Part shown: piece after piece, positions 9,555 to 19,868 of the stretch
Position numbering within the stretch: position 1 is the stretch's first letter
Layout of the letters: each line of letters opens with the position of its first letter
NCBI RefSeq assembly: GCF_946886105.1
Contig: NZ_CAMPHV010000029.1
Location: forward strand, 1-63,233
Origin: an uncultured Pseudomonas sp.
Lineage (GTDB): Bacteria; Pseudomonadota; Gammaproteobacteria; Pseudomonadales; Pseudomonadaceae
Direction: 5' to 3'
Length of the DNA: 63,233 bases
Notes under the pieces: generated by a model
Database searches by the model: none
What the model was told of the DNA's origin: nothing
What the model saw: the letters and a program-made list of their open reading frames with translations, nothing else
Program-made: the position numbers and the translations under genes

Positions 9555-10150
9555 GACCACAACCCCCGCACTTCGATGCGGTTCAACGCCAACCATTGCA
9601 GGGCGATGATGCTCGCAGCGTTCTCGATGCGCCCATCCCTGACCGCATCCAATGCATCTTCCAGGGGCCAGACATGCACCCGGATATCTTCGCCCTCCTC
9701 GGGCAGGCCGTGCACACCACCTGCGCCCTCGCTGTCGCAACGGCCGATGAACAGATGCACGCGCTCGTCCGAGCCGCCTGGCGACGGGTAGTACTGAGTG
9801 ATCGGCCATAAGGAGGTCAGGGTCAGATTGGCCTCTTCGACCGCCTCGCGCAGCGCCACCTCTTCCGGTTGTTCGTCCTTGTCGATCAGCCCGGCGACCA
9901 ATTCCAGCAGCCAGGGGTTCTCGCTCTTATGCATGGCGCCGACCCGGAACTGCTCGATCAACACCACCGTATCGCGCTGCGGATCGTAAGGCAGGACACA
10001 GACCGCATCGTGGCGCACGAATAACTCGCGACTGAGCTCGGGGCCCATACCACCGGCAAACTGACGATGACGCAACCGCAAGCGATCGAGCTTGTAGAAG
10101 CCGCTGAAGCAGGCCTCCCGCTCGATTATCTCAACATCATCCCGTTGCAT
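9551..10150 (-). CDS. nudF: ADP-ribose pyrophosphatase (Nudix hydrolase)
   Basis: A 199-residue Nudix hydrolase of the NudF/ADP-ribose diphosphatase type, which splits ADP-ribose into AMP and ribose 5-phosphate. The Nudix box runs from residue 87 to 109: G87, E93, R101-E102 and E105-E106 are present, but the usual Gly near the end is Asn (N108). The metal-binding glutamates are intact, so activity is expected. The ATG at 10150 follows AGGGGG. The stop overlaps the DUF1249 start, and cpdA follows, giving a small nucleotide-metabolism group. Confidence 0.93.
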   Translation of the reverse strand: MQRDDVEIIEREACFSGFYKLDRLRLRHRQFAGGMGPELSRELFVRHDAVCVLPYDPQRDTVVLIEQFRVGAMHKSENPWLLELVAGLIDKDEQPEEVALREAVEEANLTLTSLWPITQYYPSPGGSDERVHLFIGRCDSEGAGGVHGLPEEGEDIRVHVWPLEDALDAVRDGRIENAASIIALQWLALNRIEVRGLWS

Positions 10151-10172
10151 AACGACCCCCTATTCAACATGA

Positions 10173-10227
10173 ACGGGCCCTGAGGCCCGTCCCGCTTACA
10201 TCATCCCGCCATGCCCCACGGCATGGC
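10173..10227. other. Two stem-loops downstream of thiC
   Basis: Two perfect inverted repeats lie between the thiC stop and the nudF start: ACGGGCC/GGCCCGT (10173-10179 and 10184-10190, 4-base loop) and GCCATGCC/GGCATGGC (10208-10215 and 10220-10227, 4-base loop). Neither is followed by a T-run on the minus strand, so they may protect the 3' end or attenuate read-through into nudF and are not clear intrinsic terminators. Confidence 0.6.
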
Positions 10228-10237
10228 AAGAGCGTCA

Positions 10238-12320
<2,083 letters not shown>

Positions 12321-12482
12321 CCGGCCAGTCTAATCAACCCCCGCCGATAAAACCAACCGCGGAGTCAAAAAAACTCGACCCACGCGTCGGATAATAACGT
12401 ACGTAAGTAAGCACACCGCACACAATCGATGCGGCGAAGTACCGAGCGGCCCGGATCGGTGGCGACGCACACATCGCCTGTT

Positions 12483-12495
12483 GCAAATAATTTGC
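12483..12495. promoter_or_regulatory. 13-bp perfect palindrome upstream of tolC
   Basis: GCAAATAATTTGC is a perfect dyad around one central base, about 80 bases before the tolC start and within a region of 250 bases without a gene between the TPP aptamer and tolC. It could be a repressor operator or overlap a promoter. No specific regulator can be named. Confidence 0.35.
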
Positions 12496-12575
12496 TCCCT
12501 AACGGAACGCTGGCTTGACCCTCTCGGCGGGCGCCCTTAGCCTTGCCGATTACCGTCCAATTCAGGATTGCCCAC

Positions 12576-14018
12576 ATGCTGCGCAAACTCCCGCTGACCC
12601 TTGCCGTGGCTTACGCTTGCGCCGGACTGGCCTGGGCCGAACAAGCGCCATTGCCGACCAAAACCGATCTGGTGGCCGTCTATAAAGAAGCCGCCGACAA
12701 CAATGCCGACCTGGCGGCGGCCCGTGCCGATTATCGAGCGCGCCGCGAAGTGGTACCGCAGGCCCGCGCCGGCCTGCTGCCCAACCTCTCGGCCGGTGCC
12801 GATCTGAGCGATACCCGCAGCGAAATCGATTCGCCCGCGTTCAGCCGCTCGCGTAGCGGTGTGGTCTATCAGGCCAACCTCAGCCAACCGCTGTTTCGCG
12901 CCGACCGCTGGTTCCAGTTGCAAGCCGCAGAAGCGGTCAACGAACAGGCCGCACTGGAGCTGTCCGCCACCGAGCAGGAGCTGATTCTGCAAAGCGCGGA
13001 AACCTATTTCGCGGTATTGCGCGCCCAGGACAACCTGGCCTCGACCAAAGCCGAGGAAGCCGCCTTCAAACGCCAGCTCGATCAAGCCAACGAACGTTTC
13101 GATGTCGGCCTGTCGGACAAGACCGACGTACTCGAAGCCCAGGCTGGTTTCGATACCGCCCGCGCCAACCGGATTATCGCCGAGCGCCAGGTGGAGGATG
13201 CTTTCCAGGCACTGATCACCCTGACCAACCGCGACTACAGCTCGATCGAAGGCATTCAGCACAGCCTGCCGATCCTCGAGCCGACGCCGAACGATGCGAA
13301 AGCCTGGGTCGACACGGCGGCAGCGCAGAACCTCAACCTGCAAGCGAGCAACTACGCGGTGGAAGCCGCCGAAGAGACCCTGCGCCAACGCAAAGCCGGC
13401 CACGCGCCGACGCTGGATGCGGTGGCCAGTTACCAGAAAGGCGACAACGACAGCCTCGGCTTCAGCAACACTGGATTACCGGGCTCCCAACGCTTCAGCG
13501 GCGACGCCGAGCAACGCTCGATCGGCTTGCAGTTGAATATCCCGCTGTACAGCGGCGGCCTGACCAGCTCCCAGGTGCGCGAGGCCTATGAGCGCCTGAG
13601 CCAGACCGAACAGCAGCGTGAGAGCCTGCGCCGCCAGGTGGTGCAGAACACCCGCAACCTGCATCGCGCGGTCAATACCGACGTCGAGACCGTGCAGGCG
13701 CGCAAGCAGTCGATCATCTCCAACCAGAGCGCCCTGGAAGCCACCGAAATCGGCTATCAGGTCGGCACGCGCAATATCGTCGACGTGCTCGACGCCCAGC
13801 GTCAGCTGTACAGCTCGGTGCGTAACTACAACGACGCGCGCTACGACTACATCATCAACAACCTGCGCCTCAAACAAGCCGCCGGCACCCTCAGCCCGGC
13901 CGACTTGGAAGCCCTGGGCAACTTCCTCAAGCCGGACTACGACCCGGACAAGGACTTCCTGCCGCCGGACCTGGCCAAAGCCGCCGAAGCGCAATTGCGC
14001 GACAACGCCGACTACTGA
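12576..14018 (+). CDS. tolC: TolC family outer membrane efflux/secretion channel
   Basis: A 480-residue outer-membrane factor that would trimerise into a channel-tunnel for type I secretion and tripartite efflux. The signal peptide MLRKLPLTLAVAYACAGLAWA is followed by two halves of OEP-type repeats, each rich in long amphipathic helices. IGLQLNIPLYSGG and ATEIGYQVGTRNIVDVLDAQ are typical of the family. The ATG at 12576 has AGGA at good spacing; an in-frame ATG at 12543 would bury the signal peptide. No inner-membrane pump or adaptor gene is adjacent, so partners must be elsewhere. A strong terminator follows. Confidence 0.95.
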   Translation: MLRKLPLTLAVAYACAGLAWAEQAPLPTKTDLVAVYKEAADNNADLAAARADYRARREVVPQARAGLLPNLSAGADLSDTRSEIDSPAFSRSRSGVVYQANLSQPLFRADRWFQLQAAEAVNEQAALELSATEQELILQSAETYFAVLRAQDNLASTKAEEAAFKRQLDQANERFDVGLSDKTDVLEAQAGFDTARANRIIAERQVEDAFQALITLTNRDYSSIEGIQHSLPILEPTPNDAKAWVDTAAAQNLNLQASNYAVEAAEETLRQRKAGHAPTLDAVASYQKGDNDSLGFSNTGLPGSQRFSGDAEQRSIGLQLNIPLYSGGLTSSQVREAYERLSQTEQQRESLRRQVVQNTRNLHRAVNTDVETVQARKQSIISNQSALEATEIGYQVGTRNIVDVLDAQRQLYSSVRNYNDARYDYIINNLRLKQAAGTLSPADLEALGNFLKPDYDPDKDFLPPDLAKAAEAQLRDNADY

Positions 14019-14029
14019 TCGGCGCTACA

Positions 14030-14063
14030 TAAAAAACCCGGGCATCGTTTCCCGGGTTTTTTA
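14030..14063. terminator. Bidirectional intrinsic terminator between tolC and waaA
   Basis: AAAAAACCCGGG (14031-14042) pairs perfectly with CCCGGGTTTTTT (14051-14062) around an 8-base loop. A-run and T-run flanks let it act in both directions, serving the convergent tolC (plus) and waaA (minus). Confidence 0.95.
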
Positions 14064-14090
14064 TGGGCTGCGCTGCATCGCCTAGAACAG

Positions 14091-15374
14091 CTAGCCAAGC
14101 AGTCGCCCCAACCCCGCCAACAGCCGGGCCAGCGCACCTTGATTGGCCTGCATCACCGCCGAGCCGGCCGCGCGCATCCTTGCCGCCGCGGCGGGTTCGC
14201 GCCAAAGCGCCGCCACCGCCTCGGCCAAGGTGCGGGCATCCGTCACTTCGATCAGCGCGCCGGCGTCGCGCAGCTTCGCGGCGATCTCCAGGAAATTGAA
14301 TAGATGCGTACCGCTGAGCACCGGCAAGCCCAACGCCGCAGGTTCGAGCAGGTTGTGCCCGCCGTTGGCCACCAAGCTGCCACCGACGAAGGCGGCGTCG
14401 GCCAGGGCATAGAGCAACAGCAATTCGCCCATGGTGTCGCCCAGCAACACCTGATCGGCAGCGACCACAGGCTCGCCGGTGGAGCGTCGGCGCACAGCGA
14501 AGCCCTGCTGCCGGCACAGCTCGAATACCGAGACGAAACGTTCCGGATGACGCGGCACCAGAATCAGCAACGCCTCGGGCCATTGTTCGAGCAACTGGCG
14601 GTGCGCCGCCAATACGATCTCGTCCTCGCCGGCGTGGGTGCTCGCGGCTATCCATACCGGTCGCTGCCCGGCCTGCCACTGCTGGCGTAAGTCAGCGGCG
14701 CGCTGCCGCAGCTCAGGCTCGATGCTCAAATCGAACTTGATCGAGCCCGTCACCTCGACACAGTCGTCAGACGCGCCCAGCTTGCGGAAGCGCTCGGCCT
14801 CGGCGGCGGTTTGCACCGCAATCAGGCTCAGCTGCGCGAGCATCGGCGCGGTCAACTTGGCGAAGCGCGCATAACCGCGTGCCGAGCGCTCGGACAGGCG
14901 CGCATTGGCCAGCGCCACGGGGATGCCGCGCCGCGCGCATTGCTGAATATGGTTGGGCCACAGCTCGGTCTCCATCACCACCGCCAGGCGTGGCTGCACG
15001 CGCTGGAGAAAGCGCGACGCCGCCCAGGGCAGGTCGTAAGGCAGGTAGCAGTGCTGGATTCGCCCGGCGAACTCGGCGCCGCCGAACAGCGCCTGAATCC
15101 GCTCGGAACCGGTCGGCGTCATGCAGGTGATGGTGATAGGCAGGTCCGGGTAGCGCGCGAGCAATGCGCGAATCAGTGGCGCCGCGGCGATGCTCTCGCC
15201 CACCGACACCGCGTGCACCCAGATACCGCCCTGTTTGAAAGCGGGTAAACCAAGCGCGAAACGCTCGCCGATGCGCCTGGCGTACGCCGGCGCGCGCCAG
15301 GCACGCCAAGCCAGACGCGCGGCAAGCAGGGGCAAGGCGAGGTGTAACAGCAGGCTGTAGAGGGTTCTATTCAT
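14091..15374 (-). CDS. waaA: 3-deoxy-D-manno-octulosonic acid (Kdo) transferase
   Basis: A 427-residue GT30 enzyme that transfers Kdo from CMP-Kdo to lipid IVA, the first step of the LPS inner core, on the cytoplasmic side of the inner membrane. An N-terminal anchor helix (residues about 4-22) precedes HAVSVGE, which carries the catalytic Glu, then METELWPN, GSIKFD and the CMP-sugar-binding end (GGSLVANGGHNLLEPAALG). I chose the ATG at 15374 because it gives the family length. The frame extends upstream to 15794, but that part overlaps the LysR gene and lacks homology. Transcribed towards the shared terminator. Confidence 0.96.
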   Translation of the reverse strand: MNRTLYSLLLHLALPLLAARLAWRAWRAPAYARRIGERFALGLPAFKQGGIWVHAVSVGESIAAAPLIRALLARYPDLPITITCMTPTGSERIQALFGGAEFAGRIQHCYLPYDLPWAASRFLQRVQPRLAVVMETELWPNHIQQCARRGIPVALANARLSERSARGYARFAKLTAPMLAQLSLIAVQTAAEAERFRKLGASDDCVEVTGSIKFDLSIEPELRQRAADLRQQWQAGQRPVWIAASTHAGEDEIVLAAHRQLLEQWPEALLILVPRHPERFVSVFELCRQQGFAVRRRSTGEPVVAADQVLLGDTMGELLLLYALADAAFVGGSLVANGGHNLLEPAALGLPVLSGTHLFNFLEIAAKLRDAGALIEVTDARTLAEAVAALWREPAAAARMRAAGSAVMQANQGALARLLAGLGRLLG

Positions 15375-15424
15375 GGGCGCGCAGCTTAGCAGAGCCGCAA
15401 GGTGGATGGCCGCTGACTGCTGCG

Positions 15425-16309
15425 CTATCCGATGCCCTGGAGGTATTCGGTAAAGCGCTCGGCCAACCACAGCGCCGCCGGGCCAAGCGCCTGGTCGCGG
15501 CGGCAGACCAGCTCGACCAGCAACGGCGGTGGCGTCCAATCGCTGCTCAATTCGACCAATTGGCCCTGGTAGGTCGGGTATTGCAGCACGTGGCGCGGCA
15601 ACCAGGCCCAGCCGAGATTGCGCATCAATAGTTCGGCCATGGCGTAGAAGCTGTCGGTGCGCCAGACCGCCGGGCTGATCTGCTCGCCGCCCGGGTAGCG
15701 GCTGTCCGCCAGTGCCATCAACAACTGTCGATGACGCGCCAGGGTGCGCCGGTCGGCATGCCGACTGTCGGCCAGGGGATGACCGGCGCCGCACACCGTG
15801 ACCATTTCGATGCTGCCCAGACGCTGGCGTTCGAGGGCCTCGGGCATCGCCTCGTGATGGAACAACAGGCCAAGGTCGGCGCGTCGCTCGATCACCTTGC
15901 GCGCAACCTCGCCCTGGGCGCCGCTGGTCAGTTGCACCTCGAGCAAGGGAAAAGCCCCGGCCAGCGCTTCGAGACTATCGAGCACCGGCTGATAGGGCAT
16001 CGCCTCGTCCTGCGCCAAACGCAGGCTCACCTCCTCGCCACGCACCAGCCCGAGCGCCCGTCCCTCGAGCCGCTGACACTGACGCAACACCTCGCGCGCC
16101 TCCTCCAACAAGGCGGCACCAGCAGCAGTCAGGCGCGGTTGGCGACCGCTGCTGCGCTCGAACAGCGACACGCCGAGGTCGGTCTCGAGCATGGCGATGG
16201 CGTTGCTGACCGCAGACTGCGCGCGGTTCATTCGGCGCCCCACGGCGGAAAACGAATGGCCTTCGGCAACGCTGAGGAACACCTGCAATTGCTCGAGATT
16301 CCATTGCAT
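15425..16309 (-). CDS. LysR family transcriptional regulator
   Basis: A 294-residue LysR-type regulator. Residues 1-60 form the winged helix-turn-helix (WNLEQLQVFLSVAEGHSFS... RRMNRAQSAVSNAIAMLE). The rest is a type 2 periplasmic-binding effector domain. It is divergent from the SMR efflux gene with 84 bases between them, the classic LysR-target arrangement, so it probably controls that gene and itself. The orthologue sits in the PA4989 position. The effector is unknown. Confidence 0.92.
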   Translation of the reverse strand: MQWNLEQLQVFLSVAEGHSFSAVGRRMNRAQSAVSNAIAMLETDLGVSLFERSSGRQPRLTAAGAALLEEAREVLRQCQRLEGRALGLVRGEEVSLRLAQDEAMPYQPVLDSLEALAGAFPLLEVQLTSGAQGEVARKVIERRADLGLLFHHEAMPEALERQRLGSIEMVTVCGAGHPLADSRHADRRTLARHRQLLMALADSRYPGGEQISPAVWRTDSFYAMAELLMRNLGWAWLPRHVLQYPTYQGQLVELSSDWTPPPLLVELVCRRDQALGPAALWLAERFTEYLQGIG

Positions 16310-16393
16310 AACCCATCTCCTAAACAGATAGGTATTAAGTTTACCCCATCAGCCAGATACCTAGAATGAGCCCCATCAGACAGGAGACTCACC
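16310..16393. promoter_or_regulatory. Divergent promoter region, LysR / SMR pump
   Basis: This 84-bp gap must hold both promoters. It contains an inverted repeat TAGGTAT (16329-16335) with ATACCTA (16357-16363), and a shorter GGTA-N7-TACC dyad (16331-16345). The latter fits the T-N11-A style of LysR boxes. Binding is inferred. Confidence 0.45.
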
Positions 16394-16726
16394 ATGAGCG
16401 GCTACCTCTACCTCGCCATCGCCATCACCGCCGAAGTCGTCGCCACTACCGCCATCAAAGCGCTGGACGGTTTGAGCAAGCCCATCCCGCTGCTGCTGGT
16501 GGTACTCGGCTACGGCCTGTCCTTCTGGATGCTCAGCCTGGTGGTGAAAAGTATCCCTGTCGGCATCGCCTACGCCGTGTGGGCGGGCCTCGGCATCGTC
16601 CTGGTCAGCGTTGCCGCGGCCGTGCTCTACCAGCAGCGCCTGGACCTGCCGGCAGTGCTCGGCATGGGCTTGATCATCAGCGGCGTAGCGGTGATCCAAC
16701 TGTTCTCGCACAGCACCGGACATTGA
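16394..16726 (+). CDS. emrE: Small multidrug resistance transporter, EmrE type
   Basis: A 110-residue, four-helix inner-membrane proton/drug antiporter that works as an antiparallel dimer. The residues that define EmrE are at the same numbers: E14 (proton/drug site), Y40, Y60 and W63. The C-terminal QRLDLPAVLGMGLIISGVA and the HSTGH ending also parallel EmrE, which argues for export of quaternary ammonium and aromatic cations and against a guanidinium-type Gdx/SugE protein. It is divergent from the LysR gene. The ATG at 16394 follows CAGGAGAC. Confidence 0.95.
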   Translation: MSGYLYLAIAITAEVVATTAIKALDGLSKPIPLLLVVLGYGLSFWMLSLVVKSIPVGIAYAVWAGLGIVLVSVAAAVLYQQRLDLPAVLGMGLIISGVAVIQLFSHSTGH

Positions 16727-16856
16727 GGGGAGACAATCACAAGCGACCAGCTGCAGATAAAGCGCCTGGCCAACGCGCTTCAAGCTAGCAGCTTGCGGCT
16801 CGCCATTCGCAGCATGCCGTTATACTGCACATCTGTTTTCACATTGAGGCGCGCGC

Positions 16857-18029
16857 ATGTCCCAAGCTCTGAGCACTGACGTTCTGATTGTCGGCGGCGG
16901 TATCGCCGGCCTCTGGCTGAATGCGCGCCTGCGCCGCCAAGGCTTCGCCACCCTGCTGGTGGAAAACGCCAGCCTGGGCGGCGGGCAGAGCGTCAAATCC
17001 CAGGGCATCATTCATGGCGGCGCCAAATACGCCCTGCACGGCGCCCTGACCGGCGCCTCCGAGGCGATCGCCGATATGCCGCGGCGCTGGCGCGAAGCAG
17101 TGAGCGGCAAGGGCGAATTGGACCTGAGTGGCGTGCGTTTGCTTTCCGAAGCCCATTATTTATGGTCCCCCGGCAGCCTGGCCGGCAATATCACCAGTTT
17201 CTTCGCCAGCAAGGCGGTCCGCGGCCGAGTCGACCAGGTCAAGGGCGAGGAGCTGCCGCCGGCGCTGCAGCACCCGAAATTCAAGGGCAAGGTCTATCGC
17301 CTGGCCGAATTGGTGCTCGACGTACCCAGCCTGATCGCACGCCTGACCGAACTGGCCGGCGACGGCTTGCTCGCCGCCGAAAGCATCGAACCGCTACGCG
17401 AGCAAGGCGAACTGCGCGGCCTGTTGGTCGACGGCCGGGAAATCCGCGCGCAACGCATCGTCCTCAGCGCCGGGCCGGGCAACGCCGGGCTGCTGGACAG
17501 GCTCGGCCTGAAGCAGCCCGCACAGCAACTGCGCCCGCTGCATATGGTGCTGGTCAAAGGGCCGACCCTGAAACCGCTGTACGCCCACTGCCTGGGCGGC
17601 GGGCCGAAGCCGCGGATCACCGTGACCAGCCACCCGGCCGCCGACGGCGAATGGGTCTGGTACCTGGGCGGCGACCTGGCCGAAGCCGACGGCGTGGCGC
17701 GCGACAGTGCCGCGCAGATCAAAGCCGCACAGAAAGAGATCGCCGACCTGCTGCCCTGGGTCGACATGTCCAGCGCACGCTGGGCCACCATGCGCGTCGA
17801 ACGGGCCGAGCCGGCGCAGTCCGGACTGGTGCGCCCAGATAACGCCTTTCTCGCCGAGCAAGGCAAACTGCTGGCCGGCTGGCCGACCAAGCTGGCGTTA
17901 GCACCGGACTTCGCCGATCGCGTATTGGCAGCACTCGACCGCGACGGTATTCAACCCACCAGCCACCAGCCGCTGCCGCCGTTACCGCGACCCGCTATCG
18001 CCCCAGCCATCTGGGAGGAGTTGTTCTGA
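16857..18029 (+). CDS. FAD-dependent oxidoreductase (DAO family)
   Basis: A 390-residue flavoprotein of the D-amino-acid-oxidase/glycerol-3-phosphate-dehydrogenase fold. The N-terminal dinucleotide site is VLIVGGGIAGLW (G13, G15, G18) with the acidic end of strand 2 at VENASLGGGQS. SVKSQGIIHGGAKYAL resembles GlpD/GlpA enzymes. A C-terminal motif (LVRPDNAFLAEQGKLLAGWPTKLALAP) closes the FAD site. It occupies the position of PA4991 and overlaps the next gene as TGATG, so the two oxidoreductases are co-translated. The substrate is not evident. Confidence 0.9.
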   Translation: MSQALSTDVLIVGGGIAGLWLNARLRRQGFATLLVENASLGGGQSVKSQGIIHGGAKYALHGALTGASEAIADMPRRWREAVSGKGELDLSGVRLLSEAHYLWSPGSLAGNITSFFASKAVRGRVDQVKGEELPPALQHPKFKGKVYRLAELVLDVPSLIARLTELAGDGLLAAESIEPLREQGELRGLLVDGREIRAQRIVLSAGPGNAGLLDRLGLKQPAQQLRPLHMVLVKGPTLKPLYAHCLGGGPKPRITVTSHPAADGEWVWYLGGDLAEADGVARDSAAQIKAAQKEIADLLPWVDMSSARWATMRVERAEPAQSGLVRPDNAFLAEQGKLLAGWPTKLALAPDFADRVLAALDRDGIQPTSHQPLPPLPRPAIAPAIWEELF

Positions 18030-18847
18030 TGCATAGCCTGCACACCCTGCACAACCTGCATCGTCCCCTGGGCTCGACCGACCTGCTGGTCTCGCCGCTG
18101 GGCCTGGGTACCGTCAAGTTCGGCCGCGATCAGGGCGTGAAGTACCCCAACGGCTTCACCATCCCCAACGATGCCGCCGCCCGGCAATTGCTGAGCCTGG
18201 CCCATGAATTGGGGATCAACCTGATCGATACCGCGCCCGCCTATGGCAGCAGCGAAAGCCGCCTCGGCCCCTTGCTGCGCGGGCAACGTCAGCAATGGGT
18301 GATCGTCAGCAAGGTCGGCGAGGAGTTCGTCGACGGCCAATCGCACTTCGACTACAGCCCCGCCCACACCCGTTTCTCGGTGGAGCGCAGCCTGAAACGC
18401 CTGGAAACCGATTACATCGACCTGGTGCTGGTTCACTCGAACGGTAACGATGTCGCCATCCTGCGCGACAGCGGCGTCTACGACGCCCTGGCCGAGCTCA
18501 AGCGCGAGGGCAAGATCCGCGCCTTCGGCCTTTCCGGAAAAACCGTCGAGGGGGGCCTGTTGGCCCTGGAACGCGGCGACTGCGCCATGGTCACTTATAA
18601 CCTCAACGAGCAAAACGAGTTGCCGGTATTGGACTACGCCGAGCAGCACGGCAAAGGCATTCTGATCAAAAAGGCCCTGGCCAGCGGGCATGCCTGCCTG
18701 AGCCAAGCCATCGATCCGGTGCGCGCCAGCTTCGAGTTGATTTTCGCCCACCCGGCCACCGCCAGCGCCATCGTCGGCACCATCAACCCGGAGCACCTGA
18801 GCCACAATGTCGCCGTTGCCGCCGCGGTGATTCAGGATATTGCCTAA
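18029..18847 (+). CDS. Aldo/keto reductase
   Basis: A 272-residue NADPH-type aldo/keto reductase with a TIM-barrel fold. The full catalytic tetrad is visible: D67 and Y72 (LIDTAPAYG), K95 (IVSKVG) and H136 (LVLVHSNG). The C-terminal ATASAIVGTINPEHL is the cofactor-phosphate loop. The start overlaps the stop of the FAD oxidoreductase by one base (TGATG), so they form an operon and may act on related substrates. Substrate unknown. Confidence 0.93.
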   Translation: MHSLHTLHNLHRPLGSTDLLVSPLGLGTVKFGRDQGVKYPNGFTIPNDAAARQLLSLAHELGINLIDTAPAYGSSESRLGPLLRGQRQQWVIVSKVGEEFVDGQSHFDYSPAHTRFSVERSLKRLETDYIDLVLVHSNGNDVAILRDSGVYDALAELKREGKIRAFGLSGKTVEGGLLALERGDCAMVTYNLNEQNELPVLDYAEQHGKGILIKKALASGHACLSQAIDPVRASFELIFAHPATASAIVGTINPEHLSHNVAVAAAVIQDIA

Positions 18848-18916
18848 GCGCTCGCGATAAACCCGAGGGGCCAGCGCGCGATATTCGAGCAGCGCCGCCA
18901 ACCACAAGGAGTCCAG

Positions 18917-19846
18917 ATGCCGCGCACCCTGATCCGCAAGGACCCCAGCAGCTTCAAGACCCTGCAATTGTTTGTCGAAGCCAACCCCGAAAGCCTCAGC
19001 TACCAAAGCTTGGGCATGCCACTGAACTTCGCGCAGATGCTCGAACGACGCAAACCGGTGGCCATCGCCGACGCACGGCATTTCGCCGTGGAGCTGGCCA
19101 ACCTCGGGGTTTCCGTGCGCTTGACCTTAAGCTGGCAGGGCCGCGAATACTGGATACTGGTGCGGCAGCGACGCGCCGATCGAGGCGATGTGGTGCTCAA
19201 GCTGATTTCGGGTTACGTGCCGTCCCACGAACTCAACCTGCCCTTGCTCACTGCCCTTCAGGAAGTCGCCGAGGAATGCCTGCTGGAAACCCCGGAAGGT
19301 TGGCTAAGCGGCCGTTTTGGCGACACCTGGCTGCCAACGCCCTATCAGAACAACCTGCGTTATCGGGAAACCGCGCACTTCACCCTCAGCTCCTTATCCG
19401 GTGCCGCGCGTCCGGTGCAATGCGGCAACCTCAAGCTGCTGGAGCGCCCGCGCGCTTATGTGCACCTGCCCACGGCATCCTTGCAACTGGTCTATGACCT
19501 GCATTTGGCCCTGCCAAAGGAGATCAAGCAGCTCAGCCTGATGCATGTCGACGAGCATCTGGAAGACGGCCAACTGATCGCCCGCCTCAACCGCGCACGC
19601 CCCGACCTCTATTTGATTCCGCTGCATCAGGGCCGTCCTACGGCGGAACTCTTGACCCTCAAACACGGCATATTGACGCCCGCCAGCACCCGCGGCCTGT
19701 GGCTGGCCGAAAGCTTCGCGCCCCAGGATGGCTGGCTGGTACGCGATGAGCGTATTCGTTGGAAGGATTGGCTATGCCAACAGCAGCTATCCGCCCAGGC
19801 GAAAAGCTCCGCCAAGGCGCGCCCGGCGCCGCGCAAGCCGCAGTAG
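18917..19846 (+). CDS. Conserved hypothetical protein of the hldE region
   Basis: A 309-residue soluble protein with no signal peptide or membrane helix. It begins MPRTLIRKDPSSFKTLQLFVEANPE. A segment near residue 115 (LTALQEVAEECLLETPEGW) resembles the helix of a degraded Nudix box, but the full G-x5-E-x7-REUxEE pattern is absent, so I do not assign that family. The C-terminus is basic and Pro/Ala-rich. An AAGGAG ribosome site precedes the ATG. It lies 70 bases after the aldo/keto reductase and convergent with hldE. Function unknown. Confidence 0.75.
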   Translation: MPRTLIRKDPSSFKTLQLFVEANPESLSYQSLGMPLNFAQMLERRKPVAIADARHFAVELANLGVSVRLTLSWQGREYWILVRQRRADRGDVVLKLISGYVPSHELNLPLLTALQEVAEECLLETPEGWLSGRFGDTWLPTPYQNNLRYRETAHFTLSSLSGAARPVQCGNLKLLERPRAYVHLPTASLQLVYDLHLALPKEIKQLSLMHVDEHLEDGQLIARLNRARPDLYLIPLHQGRPTAELLTLKHGILTPASTRGLWLAESFAPQDGWLVRDERIRWKDWLCQQQLSAQAKSSAKARPAPRKPQ

Positions 19847-19868
19847 CCAGGCGGAGCGTACAGCTGCC

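Noticed and set aside
18917..19846. Nudix hydrolase call for the 309-aa protein
   Set aside because: Only an EVAEECLL-like helix resembles the box; the leading Gly, the RE pair and the spacing are missing.
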